Below are positions 9,557 through 18,053 of a stretch of 64,000 nt of DNA, piece by piece; position 1 is the first letter of the stretch, and every line of letters starts with the position of its first letter. This DNA is from an uncultured Celeribacter sp. (GTDB lineage Bacteria > Pseudomonadota > Alphaproteobacteria > Rhodobacterales > Rhodobacteraceae), in assembly GCF_963675965.1 (NCBI RefSeq), contig NZ_OY780935.1, positions 3,584,501-3,648,500 of the forward strand, given 5' to 3'. The notes under the pieces were generated by a model, which was given only the letters and a program-made list of their open reading frames with translations, had not been told where the DNA came from and ran no database searches. The position numbers were made by a program, and so were the translations under genes.

Positions 9557-10161
9557 GCCGCACAGCGATCCCGACGATGGTTTCCGCGTTGTCTCTGGCG
9601 CTCATGGCGCTGTCCGCGCCGCTGGCGGCGCAGGACACGGGGTCTGAACCGATTCAACTGCAACCCCTGCCGGACCCCTCCGCCAGCCCGCAGCTAAGCG
9701 ATGATCTGCAAACCGAGCTGGACGAAATCGTCATCACCCCGCTGGATGAAGGGGATGAGGCGGGGTTCGGCACCGGCGGTCTGTCTCTGGAAGACCTGCA
9801 GCGCATGCCCAACGAGGGCTTTCAGCGCGAACTGCGGGACATCACCACCGAAATTCAGGAAGATGTGGTTTCCGCCTCAGGCGCGACCCTGCGTGTTCTG
9901 GATCGTCTGAACGGCACTGTCGAAGATATCGATCTGGCGAGCGGTCAGACGGTCACTTTCGGACGGATCGATATCACCCTTGGCGATTGCCGCTATCCGG
10001 AAGACAATTCCGAGGCAGAGGCCTATGCCTATCTGCGCGTGCAGATGCAGGACAGTGACACGCCGGTGTTTTCCGGATGGATGATTGCCTCCAGCCCGGC
10101 GCTGAACGCGATGGACCATCCGCGTTACGACGTCTGGCCGCTGGCCTGCAAAACCTCCTGA
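9553..10161 (+). CDS. DUF2155 exported protein
   Basis: A 202-residue secreted protein with a signal peptide (MVSALSLALMALSAPLAAQ region) and a C-terminal DUF2155 domain, recognisable by GRIDITLGDCRYPED, VFSGWMIASSPALNA and a final conserved Cys. DUF2155 proteins are restricted largely to alphaproteobacteria and often follow NDUFA12/mlaD and precede aat, as here. Function unknown; coupling to mlaD by an ATGA overlap suggests an envelope role. Its last 37 bases overlap the convergent aat gene. Confidence 0.85.
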   Translation: MSRTAIPTMVSALSLALMALSAPLAAQDTGSEPIQLQPLPDPSASPQLSDDLQTELDEIVITPLDEGDEAGFGTGGLSLEDLQRMPNEGFQRELRDITTEIQEDVVSASGATLRVLDRLNGTVEDIDLASGQTVTFGRIDITLGDCRYPEDNSEAEAYAYLRVQMQDSDTPVFSGWMIASSPALNAMDHPRYDVWPLACKTS

Positions 10162-10769
10162 GGCGTCAGCGGCGCGGGCAGGGCGGTGATGTCCGCCCGA
10201 TGGCTCAGAGCACGTTGCAATCTTCTGTGATAGCTGGAACGGCTGATTTCGATCCCTCCCAACGAGGCGAGGTGATCGGTCAGAAACTGCGTGTCGAACA
10301 GCGTGAACCCGGTCTTGCGCAGACGAGCGACCATATAGGCCAGCGCCACTTTGGACGCGTTTGTCGTCCGCGAAAACATGCTTTCCCCGAAATAGGCGGT
10401 GCCCAGCGTCAGCCCATAAACGCCGCCCACAAGGCGGGTGCCCTCCCAGACCTCCAGAGAATGCCCGAATCCAAGCGCGTGAAGCTCGCAATAGAGCTCC
10501 GTGATCTGGTCATTGATCCAGGTCTCTTCGCGATCTGCACAGCCTGCCATCACCGCCGCGAAATCCTGATTGAAGGTGATCCGGAATCGTTCGGAGCGGA
10601 TCACACGCGCCAACGAGCGAGAGATATGAAAGCTCTCGAGCGGGATGATCCCACGCGCCTTTGGGTCGACCCAGAACAGCTCCGTGTCGTCGCGGCTTTC
10701 GGCCATGGGGAAAACCCCGTTGGCATAGGCGCGCAGGATAAGTTCCGGTGTCAGGTGCAAATGATCCAT
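10125..10769 (-). CDS. aat: Leucyl/phenylalanyl-tRNA--protein transferase
   Basis: A 214-residue enzyme that adds Leu or Phe to proteins with N-terminal Lys or Arg, marking them for ClpAP under the N-end rule. Family motifs are clear: ANGVFPMA, WVDPKARGIIP, FNQDFAAVM, ETWI, VGGVYG and FGESMFS. Length is typical. It converges on and overlaps the DUF2155 gene by 37 bases. A strong terminator hairpin separates its 5' side from accC. Confidence 0.95.
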   Translation of the reverse strand: MDHLHLTPELILRAYANGVFPMAESRDDTELFWVDPKARGIIPLESFHISRSLARVIRSERFRITFNQDFAAVMAGCADREETWINDQITELYCELHALGFGHSLEVWEGTRLVGGVYGLTLGTAYFGESMFSRTTNASKVALAYMVARLRKTGFTLFDTQFLTDHLASLGGIEISRSSYHRRLQRALSHRADITALPAPLTPQEVLQASGQTS

Positions 10770-10794
10770 AGGCAGAATTTGCCCTGTCGCAGGG

Positions 10795-10832
10795 GAAAAG
10801 AAAAGGCCGCCTTGCGGCGGCCTTTTCTTTTC
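10795..10832 (-). terminator. Bidirectional terminator between accC and aat
   Basis: A perfect 17-bp stem (10795-10811 with 10816-10832) closes a four-base loop TTGC. The arms read GAAAAGAAAAGGCCGCC and its complement, so both strands give a GC stem followed by pyrimidine-rich sequence. It lies just beyond the accC stop and probably ends the accBC transcript. Confidence 0.85.
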
Positions 10833-10844
10833 TTTCTGGCAGGG

Positions 10845-12191
10845 TTAGCCCAAATGGGACGCCAGCCATTTTTCCAGCCAGTGGATATTGTAGGACCCGG
10901 TTTGAATGTCCTTTTCAGCCAGCAGCGCGTCAAACAGAGGTACCGTGGTGTCGACCCCGTCGACGATCAGTTCGCCAAGCGCACGGTGCAAGCGGGCCAG
11001 GGCTTCGGGGCGATCGCGCCCATGCACGATCAGCTTGCCGATCAGGCTGTCGTAATAGGGCGGAATAGAATAGCCCTGATAGATGGCGCTGTCCATCCGC
11101 ACACCCAGACCGCCGGGGGCGTGATACTGGGTCACCTTGCCGGGGCAGGGGGTGAAGTTCGGCAGCTTTTCAGCGTTGATACGCACTTCGATCGCATGCC
11201 CGTTGAGCTTCAGATCGTCCTGCGAGAAGGACAGCTTTTCGCCCGAGGCAACGCGGATCTGTTCGCGCACGAGGTCCTGACCGAAGATGGCTTCGGTCAC
11301 CGGGTGCTCCACCTGCAGGCGAGTGTTCATCTCGATGAAGAAGAACTCGCCGTTTTCATAGAGGAACTCGATGGTGCCCGCGCCTTTATAGCCCATTTCG
11401 GCGATGGCCTTGGCACAGATGCCGCCGATATGAGCGCGCTCTTCTGGGGTGATCGAGGGGCCCGGGGCCTCTTCGAACACCTTCTGGTGACGGCGCTGCA
11501 GCGAACAGTCCCGTTCGCCCAGATGGACGCCGCCGCCCTGACCGTCGCCAAAGACCTGCACTTCGATGTGACGCGGCTTCTGGAGGTATTTCTCCATATA
11601 GACCTCGTCATTGCCGAAGGCGGCCTTGGCCTCAGAGCGTGCGGTGCGGAAGGCGCTTTCAAGCTCGGCCTCGTTGAGCGCCACTTTCATGCCGCGACCG
11701 CCGCCACCGGCGGTGGCCTTGATGATGACGGGATAGCCCATCTCTGCAGCGGTTGTTTTGGCGGTCTCAACGTCGGGCACACCGCCCTTGGACCCGGGAA
11801 CAACCGGGATGCCCAGTTTCTCAGCGGTTTCCTTGGCGGTAATCTTGTCGCCCATCATGCGGATATGCTCCGCCGACGGACCGATAAAGGTCAGGTCGTG
11901 GTCTTCGACGATCTGCACGAAGGCCGCATTTTCTGACAGGAAGCCATAGCCCGGATGGATCGCCTGCGCGCCGGTGATTTCACAGGCGGCGATGATCGCC
12001 GGGAAGGACAGATAGGACTGCGCGGAACTGTTCGGGCCGATACAGACGGCTTCGTCCGCCATGCGCACATGCATGGCGTCGGCGTCCGCCGTCGAATGCA
12101 CTGCGACAGAGGCGATGCCCATTTCACGGCAGGCCCGAATGACGCGCAGGGCGATCTCGCCACGGTTGGCAATGAGGATTTTGTCGAACAT
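10845..12191 (-). CDS. accC: Acetyl-CoA carboxylase, biotin carboxylase subunit
   Basis: A 448-residue ATP-grasp enzyme that carboxylates the biotin of BCCP, the first half reaction of fatty acid synthesis. Visible motifs are the ATP lid [12 protein letters not shown], the [15 protein letters not shown] segment, [14 protein letters not shown] and VRINAE, all complete. It follows accB after 11 bases on the same strand, the universal accBC arrangement, with AAGGGG as ribosome binding site. Confidence 0.97.
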   Translation of the reverse strand: MFDKILIANRGEIALRVIRACREMGIASVAVHSTADADAMHVRMADEAVCIGPNSSAQSYLSFPAIIAACEITGAQAIHPGYGFLSENAAFVQIVEDHDLTFIGPSAEHIRMMGDKITAKETAEKLGIPVVPGSKGGVPDVETAKTTAAEMGYPVIIKATAGGGGRGMKVALNEAELESAFRTARSEAKAAFGNDEVYMEKYLQKPRHIEVQVFGDGQGGGVHLGERDCSLQRRHQKVFEEAPGPSITPEERAHIGGICAKAIAEMGYKGAGTIEFLYENGEFFFIEMNTRLQVEHPVTEAIFGQDLVREQIRVASGEKLSFSQDDLKLNGHAIEVRINAEKLPNFTPCPGKVTQYHAPGGLGVRMDSAIYQGYSIPPYYDSLIGKLIVHGRDRPEALARLHRALGELIVDGVDTTVPLFDALLAEKDIQTGSYNIHWLEKWLASHLG

Positions 12192-12202
12192 CGGGGTGCC
12201 CC

Positions 12203-12694
12203 TTATTCGATGATCATCAGAGGCGCGCCGAATTCGACCGGAGTGCCGTCCTCGACGAGCACGCGTTTCACGGTGCCGGATTTCGGCGCGGGGATGTGGT
12301 TCATGGTCTTCATCGCTTCCACGATGAGCAGGGTCTGGCCTTCAGACACCTGATCGCCAATCTTCACGAAGGTTGCCGCGCCGGGTTCTGGGGCAAGATA
12401 GGCGGTGCCTACCATCGGCGAAGGCACGGCGTTGGGGTCATCCGCCGGATCTTCGACGACCGGGGCCGCGGCGGCCGGGGCGGCGGCAGCGACCGGTGCG
12501 GCGGTCGGCGCTGCGGCGGCCGGGGCGGCAGCGATCGTTTGGACCATCTGCGGCTGTGCGCGGCTGACGCGCACGTTCAGACTGTCATTGTCGCTGTACT
12601 CGCGCATCACTTCGAGTTCGGTGAGATCGTTGGCGGTCAGCAGTTCGGCAAGTGCCTGAATGAAGGCCACGTCGGCGTCATTTTGCTTTGTCAT
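12203..12694 (-). CDS. accB: Acetyl-CoA carboxylase biotin carboxyl carrier protein
   Basis: A 163-residue carrier. The C-terminal lipoyl/biotinyl domain carries the biotinylation site VEAMKTMN. A low-complexity Ala/Pro linker precedes it (roughly residues 55-85), as is normal for BCCP. The start at 12694 ([13 protein letters not shown]) matches the family N-terminus; the frame from 12739 would add an atypical leader. The upstream region holds a 14-bp palindrome (12757-12770) whose core recurs before fabI. Confidence 0.93.
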   Translation of the reverse strand: MTKQNDADVAFIQALAELLTANDLTELEVMREYSDNDSLNVRVSRAQPQMVQTIAAAPAAAAPTAAPVAAAAPAAAAPVVEDPADDPNAVPSPMVGTAYLAPEPGAATFVKIGDQVSEGQTLLIVEAMKTMNHIPAPKSGTVKRVLVEDGTPVEFGAPLMIIE

Positions 12695-12756
12695 ATGTTC
12701 AACTCGGTTTCTGTCGCCTGTCTGGTGCAGGCTGTTCATTCATGTGGCCTGCTTAT

Positions 12757-12770
12757 ACGTCACGTGACGT
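12757..12770 (-). promoter_or_regulatory. Palindrome ACGTCACGTGACGT upstream of accBC
   Basis: A perfect 14-bp palindrome centred 69 bases before the accB start. Its 9-base core ACGTCACGT also occurs at 56668-56676 before fabI. It could be the operator of a fatty-acid-synthesis regulator. The region also lies upstream of divergent preT, so the target gene is not certain. Confidence 0.4.
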
Positions 12771-12899
12771 TGCGTGAAAACCCGCTAAAGGGGGGGAGAC
12801 TTCGCGGCAGCCTCTGCAGATTTGCCCGTTTTTTGGGCTGTTGCGCATGAATATGCGGCTCATGCAGGGGAAAACGACAAAAAATATCGCCTGCAAAAA

Positions 12900-12917
12900 T
12901 TTTACCACTTGATAAAA
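12900..12917 (+). promoter_or_regulatory. Degenerate RutR-like operator upstream of preT
   Basis: TTTTACCA-CT-TGATAAAA is an 18-base near-palindrome (one arm mismatch), 59 bases before preT. Its inner 16 bases match the RutR consensus TTGACCAnnTGGTCAA at 11 of 14 fixed positions. The perfect copy is at 16573-16588. A shared regulator for both arms of the pathway is likely but unproven. Confidence 0.4.
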
Positions 12918-12975
12918 AAGATACCCCTGCCACGCTGAGACACAACAAAAGCAAGCCAAACAGGGAGCAAGCCTG

Positions 12976-14313
12976 ATGTCCAACAGTCCGTTGACGCCCG
13001 GAATCGCCGCCGGACGCCTGCCGGTGGATCGCTATGGGGAGCAGTTCACCGATCTGCATCCAGCCCTCGACGATCACGAGGCCCTGGTGGCCGCAGACCG
13101 GTGTTATTTCTGCCATGACGCGCCGTGCATGACCGCATGCCCGACGTCGATCGATGTGCCGCTGTTCATCCGTCAGATTCTGACGGGCACACCGGAAGCT
13201 GCGGCCAAGACCATTCTGGACCAGAACATCCTTGGGGGTATGTGTGCCCGCGTCTGCCCGACAGAGACGCTATGCGAAGAGGTCTGCGTGCGCGAGGTGG
13301 CGGAGGGTAAGCCGGTCGAAATCGGTCGTCTGCAGCGCTATGCCACAGACCGTCTGATGGCGCAGAATATCCATCCGTTCACCCGCGCGGAACCGACAGG
13401 TAAGCGGATCGCCGTGGTGGGGGCCGGGCCTGCCGGGCTTGCCGCCGCGCACCGTCTGGCGATGAAAGGCCATGACATCGTGGTCTATGATGCGCGCGAT
13501 AAGCGCGGTGGGCTGAATGAATATGGGATCGCTTCCTATAAGGCGCCGGATGGCTTCGCCCAGAAAGAAGTGGACTGGCTGACCCATATCGGTGGGATCA
13601 CCTTTGAACATGGCAAGGCGCTTGGCGCCGGGCTGACGCTGGACGGTCTGAAGGCCGAGTATGATGCCTTGTTCCTTGCGATTGGTCTGGCGGGTGTGAA
13701 CGCCCTTCGCGCCGACGGCGAAGATAAATCCGGCGTGCGTGATGCTGTGGATTTCATTTCTGAATTGCGTCAGGCCGAAGACCTGTCGAAACTGCCGATC
13801 GGGCGCAATGTCGTGGTGATCGGTGGCGGGATGACGGCGGTGGACGCTGCCGTTCAGGCCAAGCTTCTGGGGGCGCAGAACGTGTCCATGGTCTATCGCC
13901 GGGGCCGGGCGCGCATGTCAGCATCGGACTATGAACAGGATCTGGCGACGTCGAAAGGCGTTCAGATTTTCTACAACGCCGCCCCCGTGGGGGTCTATGG
14001 CAACGGATCGGTTGCAGAAGTCGAATTCGAATACACTACCGAAGAAGACGGTACGCTCAAAGGCACCGGGGAGACTTTCCGTCTGCCTGCCGATCAAGTG
14101 TTCAAGGCCATCGGCCAGACCCTGGACGGCGCCCCCGAAGGGCTGACCATCGAGGGCGGCAAGATTGCCGTGTCCGCGACCGGGCGCACCTCGGTCGAGG
14201 GGGTCTGGGCCGGGGGCGACTGTGCCTCGGGTGGCGAAGACCTGACGGTGACGGCGGTGGCTGAAGGCCGCGACGCCGCAGAAGACATCCACGCCAAGCT
14301 GATGGAGGGCTGA
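12976..14313 (+). CDS. preT: NAD-dependent dihydropyrimidine dehydrogenase subunit PreT
   Basis: A 445-residue flavoprotein subunit that passes electrons between NAD(H) and PreA in reductive uracil/thymine breakdown. The N-terminus holds the Fe-S cysteines (CYFCHDAPCMTACPTS, CARVCPTETLCEEVC). FAD binding follows (VVGAGPAGLAAAHRL) and an NAD site appears in the C-terminal half (VVIGGGMTAVD). GGGAG precedes the ATG. preA starts 3 bases after its stop, so the two subunits are co-translated. Confidence 0.95.
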   Translation: MSNSPLTPGIAAGRLPVDRYGEQFTDLHPALDDHEALVAADRCYFCHDAPCMTACPTSIDVPLFIRQILTGTPEAAAKTILDQNILGGMCARVCPTETLCEEVCVREVAEGKPVEIGRLQRYATDRLMAQNIHPFTRAEPTGKRIAVVGAGPAGLAAAHRLAMKGHDIVVYDARDKRGGLNEYGIASYKAPDGFAQKEVDWLTHIGGITFEHGKALGAGLTLDGLKAEYDALFLAIGLAGVNALRADGEDKSGVRDAVDFISELRQAEDLSKLPIGRNVVVIGGGMTAVDAAVQAKLLGAQNVSMVYRRGRARMSASDYEQDLATSKGVQIFYNAAPVGVYGNGSVAEVEFEYTTEEDGTLKGTGETFRLPADQVFKAIGQTLDGAPEGLTIEGGKIAVSATGRTSVEGVWAGGDCASGGEDLTVTAVAEGRDAAEDIHAKLMEG

Positions 14314-14316
14314 GCC

Positions 14317-15618
14317 ATGGCCGATCTGACAAGTGAATTTTGCGGCATCAAGAGCCCGAACCCGTTCTGGCTGGCTTCGGCGCCGCCCACCGACAAGGAA
14401 TACAACGTTCGCCGCGCTTTTGAAGCGGGCTGGGGCGGTGTGGTCTGGAAAACGCTGGGCGAAGCCGGCCCGCCCGTGGTCAACGTCTCTGGCCCGCGCT
14501 ATGGCGCGATTTTCGGCGCGGACCGGCGTCTTTTGGGGCTTAACAACATCGAGCTGATCACCGATCGCCCGCTGGAAGTGAACCTCGAAGAGATGACCCG
14601 GGTCAAAAAGGACTATCCGGATCGGGCGCTGATTGCTTCGGTTATGGTGCCCTGCGATGCTGACAGTTGGAAAACCATCATTCCGCGCATTGCCGAAACC
14701 GGCTGTGACGGGTTCGAACTGAACTTTGGCTGCCCGCATGGCATGGCGGAACGCGGCATGGGCTCTGCCGTGGGGCAGGTGCCCGAATATATCGAGATGG
14801 TGACCCGCTGGTGCAAGGAAGCGACCGATCTGCCCGTGATCGTCAAGCTGACGCCGAACATTACCAATGTGCTGTATCCGGCAGAGGCGGCCAAACGCGG
14901 CGGCGCGGATGCCGTCAGCCTGATCAACACGATCAATTCCATCACCTCGGTGAATCTCGACACGTTCAGCCCGGAGCCGATGATTGATGGCAAGGGCACG
15001 CATGGCGGCTATTGCGGTCCGGCGGTGAAGCCCATCGCGCTCAACATGGTGGCCGAAATCGCCCGCAATCCCGAAACCGCCGATCTGCCGATCTCGGGCA
15101 TTGGCGGGGTGACCACATGGCGCGACGCTGCAGAGTTTCTCGCACTTGGCGCGGGCAATGTTCAGGTTTGTACCGCGGCCATGACCTATGGCTTCAAAGT
15201 GGTGCAGGAAATGATCTCGGGTCTGAGCCAGTATATGGATGAGAAAGGGTTCAAATCGGTGTCCGAGATTTCGCGCCGTGCCGTGCCCAATGTCACCGAT
15301 TGGCAGTATCTGAACCTGAACCATGTGACCAAGGCGGTGATCGATCAGGACGAATGCATCAAATGCGGGCGCTGCTATGCGGCCTGTGAAGATACATCGC
15401 ATCAGGCGATCGAAATGTCGCCGGATCGGGTCTTCAGCGTCAAGGACGACGAATGCGTCGCCTGTAATCTCTGCGTCAATGTTTGCCCGATTGAAGGCTG
15501 TATCACCATGAAAACGCTGGAAAAAGGTGAAGTAGACGAACGTACAGGGCGCGCTGTTGGCGATTATGCCAACTGGACGCAGCACCCCAACAACGTGGCC
15601 GCCTGTTCGGCCGAGTAA
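14317..15618 (+). CDS. preA: NAD-dependent dihydropyrimidine dehydrogenase subunit PreA
   Basis: A 433-residue catalytic subunit: an FMN-binding TIM barrel like dihydroorotate dehydrogenase, followed by a C-terminal ferredoxin domain with two [4Fe-4S] motifs (CIKCGRCYAAC and CVACNLCVNVC). The active-site loop reads FGCPHGMAERGMGSAVGQ; the Val near its end is also present in E. coli PreA, so it is not a defect. It reduces uracil and thymine to the dihydro forms. Two hairpins after the stop end the preTA unit. Confidence 0.95.
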   Translation: MADLTSEFCGIKSPNPFWLASAPPTDKEYNVRRAFEAGWGGVVWKTLGEAGPPVVNVSGPRYGAIFGADRRLLGLNNIELITDRPLEVNLEEMTRVKKDYPDRALIASVMVPCDADSWKTIIPRIAETGCDGFELNFGCPHGMAERGMGSAVGQVPEYIEMVTRWCKEATDLPVIVKLTPNITNVLYPAEAAKRGGADAVSLINTINSITSVNLDTFSPEPMIDGKGTHGGYCGPAVKPIALNMVAEIARNPETADLPISGIGGVTTWRDAAEFLALGAGNVQVCTAAMTYGFKVVQEMISGLSQYMDEKGFKSVSEISRRAVPNVTDWQYLNLNHVTKAVIDQDECIKCGRCYAACEDTSHQAIEMSPDRVFSVKDDECVACNLCVNVCPIEGCITMKTLEKGEVDERTGRAVGDYANWTQHPNNVAACSAE

Positions 15619-15624
15619 GGGCGC

Positions 15625-15709
15625 AGGGCCCCGGGACGAGATGTGCCGGGGCTCTTGATGCAAGCGGATCACATCCCCGTCCGATGCCCCGGACGGGGAT
15701 GTGTGTTTT
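15625..15709 (+). terminator. Tandem terminator hairpins after preA
   Basis: A first stem (15625-15634 with 15646-15655, one wobble pair) is followed by a 14-bp perfect stem, CACATCCCCGTCCG at 15670-15683 with 15690-15703, then TGTTTTCC. They lie between convergent preA and the TetR gene and can serve both. Confidence 0.7.
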
Positions 15710-15777
15710 CCGAAATCCTGTGCCATAAGGGCCGATCCCCCGTGGCGGGCACCCCCGATCGGTTCAGGTGTTTCGGC

Positions 15778-16416
15778 TTAGGCGTCTGGCGTCAGCATCC
15801 GGCGAAACAGGGTTTCCAGATGCGCACTGGCATCGGCGAAATGGCTGTCTCCCTCGGGGTGCAGGATGCCACGGATCTGGGCGTCGAAATCGGCGTAATG
15901 CTGGGTCGTGGCCCAGATCGAAAACAGCAGATGGCGCGCATTGGCCGGAGCAATCTGTCCCGCTGCGATCCAGGCCTCGATGATGGCGGCCTTTTCATCG
16001 ACCAGCGTTTTCAGCTCGCCTTCGATCTTGTCCATGATGTTGGGGGCGCCCTGAACGATCTCATTGGCGAACAACCGGCTTTCGCGGGGGTATTCGCGGG
16101 ACATCTCCAGTTTGCGCAAAACATAGGCGATGATCTCTTCAATCGGCTCTCCGTCTGACTGAATTTTACGCAGCGGGTCGAGCCATGTTTGCATCAGACC
16201 GTCGATCAGGGCGCGGTGAATGGCCACTTTCGAAGGGAAATAATAGAGCAAATTCGGCTTGGACAGGCCTGCCGCACGGGCGATCTGATCCAGTGTCGCG
16301 CCTCGAAACCCATGTTGGGAAAAGACGTCTAAAGCCGCTTCCAGAATGGTTTCCGTGTTCTTTTTTTGAATGCGTGTACGGGGTTGGCGCCCCGGTGTTT
16401 TTCGTTCGATTCCCAT
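15778..16416 (-). CDS. rutR: TetR-family regulator of pyrimidine degradation, RutR-like
   Basis: A 212-residue TetR repressor. It resembles E. coli RutR along the whole length: HTH segment FSQHGFRGATLDQIA, then LSKPNLLYYFPSK, REYPRESRLFANEI, TLVDEKAAIIEAWIAAGQIAP and IWATTQHYADF. RutR binds TTGACCAnnTGGTCAA and is released by uracil or thymine. A perfect copy of that operator lies in the divergent region between this gene and the beta-ureidopropionase gene, so autoregulation and control of the catabolic operon are likely. Orthology is inferred from sequence and context. Confidence 0.85.
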   Translation of the reverse strand: MGIERKTPGRQPRTRIQKKNTETILEAALDVFSQHGFRGATLDQIARAAGLSKPNLLYYFPSKVAIHRALIDGLMQTWLDPLRKIQSDGEPIEEIIAYVLRKLEMSREYPRESRLFANEIVQGAPNIMDKIEGELKTLVDEKAAIIEAWIAAGQIAPANARHLLFSIWATTQHYADFDAQIRGILHPEGDSHFADASAHLETLFRRMLTPDA

Positions 16417-16731
16417 TCGGTGTTCGTTCCTGTCTCGCTTGCGGACACATACTTGCTAAAAAAAGCGACAAACCGAAGGGGGAATCGCCTTAAAACCATA
16501 CTTAGTGACCATTTGCTTGGTTTTGAGGCAATCGCCCGGTTTGGCAAGGGGTAGACTGTTGTTAGTGTTCTCTTGACCAAATGGTCAAACCTGCCGAAGC
16601 TGCGTGAAGGCGTTCTGTGAACGTTAATTTTGAAAGCTGCAACGGTGCGGCGTGACCTTTGCAGCAATACGAATATTCGGGGTGCGTTTTGGTTTTGCCC
16701 CGTCCTAGATCTGACAGGAAAGGATACAACA
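16417..16731. other. Divergent control region of the pyrimidine locus
   Basis: A 315-base region between the RutR-like gene and the hydrolase gene. It contains the RutR-type operator at 16573-16588 and no credible gene. A further partial half-site (TGACCA) occurs near 16505. Confidence 0.6.
16573..16588 (+). promoter_or_regulatory. RutR operator
   Basis: TTGACCAAATGGTCAA matches the RutR consensus TTGACCAnnTGGTCAA at every fixed position. It is 144 bases before the hydrolase start and 157 before the rutR start, so it can repress both directions. Confidence 0.8.
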
Positions 16732-17982
16732 ATGGTTGCCGCTGGTGAAAACCTGAAAATCAACTCGGAACGTCTTTGGGACAGCCTGATGGACATGGCC
16801 AAGATCGGTCCCGGCGTTGCGGGCGGCAACAACCGCCAGACCCTGACAGACGAAGATGCGGCGGGCCGTGCGCTGTTTCAGAAATGGTGCGAAGAGGCGG
16901 GGATGACCATGGGCGTCGACGCCATGGGCACGATGTTCATGACCCGCGAAGGCACCGATCCCGATGCGCTGCCGGTCTATGTGGGATCCCACCTCGACAC
17001 CCAGCCGACGGGCGGGAAATACGACGGCGTTCTGGGGGTGTTGGGCGCACTGGAAGCCGTGCGCACGATGAACGATCTCGACATCAAGACCAAACATCCG
17101 ATTGTTGTGACCAACTGGGCCAATGAAGAGGGCGCGCGTTTTGCGCCGGCCATGTTGGCCTCGGGGGTGTTTGCAGGTAAGCATACGCTGGATTACGCCT
17201 ATAACCGGACCGATCTGGAGGGGAAAACCTACGGTGAGGAACTCGCGCGGATCGGCTGGAAAGGTGACGAAGAGGTCGGCGCCCGCAAGATGCACGCCTA
17301 TTATGAGCTGCACATCGAACAGGGGCCGATTTTGGAAGCCGAGGGCAAGGACATCGGCGTTGTCACCCATTGTCAGGGGCTGTGGTGGCTGGAATTCACC
17401 CTCACCGGCAAAGAAGCGCATACAGGGTCGACCCCGATGGCGATGCGCACCAATGCGGGGCTGGCGATGGCCCGCATTCTGGAGATGGTGCAGGAAGTCG
17501 CGATGGATCACCAGCCCAACGCTGTGGGCGGCGTGGGGCAGATGCAGTTCAGCCCGAATTCGCGCAACGTCCTGCCGGGCACCGTGGTGTTCACCGTCGA
17601 TATCCGCACGCCGAACATCGAGAAACTCACCTCCATGCGCAGCCAAATCGAAGAGAGCGCAGAGAAGATCTGTGCCGAGCTGGGTGTCGGTTACGCCGTT
17701 GAAGCCGTGGGCCATTTCGACCCTGTGACCTTTACGCCGGAGCTGGTGGCAAACGTCCGCAACGCCGCAGAACGTCTGGGCTATTCGCACCTGGATATCG
17801 TCTCGGGCGCAGGGCACGATGCCTGCTGGGCGGCGGCCATGGCGCCCACGACCATGATCATGTGCCCCTGTGTCAACGGGATCTCGCACAATGAGGCCGA
17901 AGAGATCAGCCCTGAATGGGCCGCGGCGGGCACCGATGTGCTGCTGCATGCGGTGCTGGAAACCGCTGAGATTGTGGAATGA
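16732..17982 (+). CDS. Zn-dependent amidase of the hydantoinase/carbamoylase family, probable beta-ureidopropionase
   Basis: A 416-residue M20-type hydrolase that would cleave N-carbamoyl-beta-alanine to beta-alanine, CO2 and ammonia, the last step of the reductive pyrimidine pathway. Metal-ligand motifs are complete: GSHLDTQP, KYDGVLG, ANEEGARF, ELHIEQGP and GISHNEAE. The ATG at 16732 follows AGGAAAGGA and fits the family; the in-frame start at 16630 does not. The hydrolase and dihydropyrimidinase genes lie in tandem below the RutR operator. L-carbamoylase activity on other substrates cannot be excluded. Confidence 0.9.
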   Translation: MVAAGENLKINSERLWDSLMDMAKIGPGVAGGNNRQTLTDEDAAGRALFQKWCEEAGMTMGVDAMGTMFMTREGTDPDALPVYVGSHLDTQPTGGKYDGVLGVLGALEAVRTMNDLDIKTKHPIVVTNWANEEGARFAPAMLASGVFAGKHTLDYAYNRTDLEGKTYGEELARIGWKGDEEVGARKMHAYYELHIEQGPILEAEGKDIGVVTHCQGLWWLEFTLTGKEAHTGSTPMAMRTNAGLAMARILEMVQEVAMDHQPNAVGGVGQMQFSPNSRNVLPGTVVFTVDIRTPNIEKLTSMRSQIEESAEKICAELGVGYAVEAVGHFDPVTFTPELVANVRNAAERLGYSHLDIVSGAGHDACWAAAMAPTTMIMCPCVNGISHNEAEEISPEWAAAGTDVLLHAVLETAEIVE

Positions 17983-18053
17983 ATAATTGAGCCAAGAAAA
18001 GCATGAGCGCGCCAATCAAAAGGCGCGCCGCTTTTGCCAACAAGGAGAAAACC

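Noticed and set aside
10077..11936. Plus-strand frame of 619 residues
   Set aside because: Antisense to aat and accC, both with complete family motifs.
14317..15618. Apparent loss of the DPD active-site Cys in PreA
   Set aside because: The Val in GMGSAVGQ is also seen in E. coli PreA, so it is a subfamily trait.
13918..15726. Minus-strand frame of 602 residues
   Set aside because: Antisense to preT and preA; composition is typical of a high-GC shadow frame.
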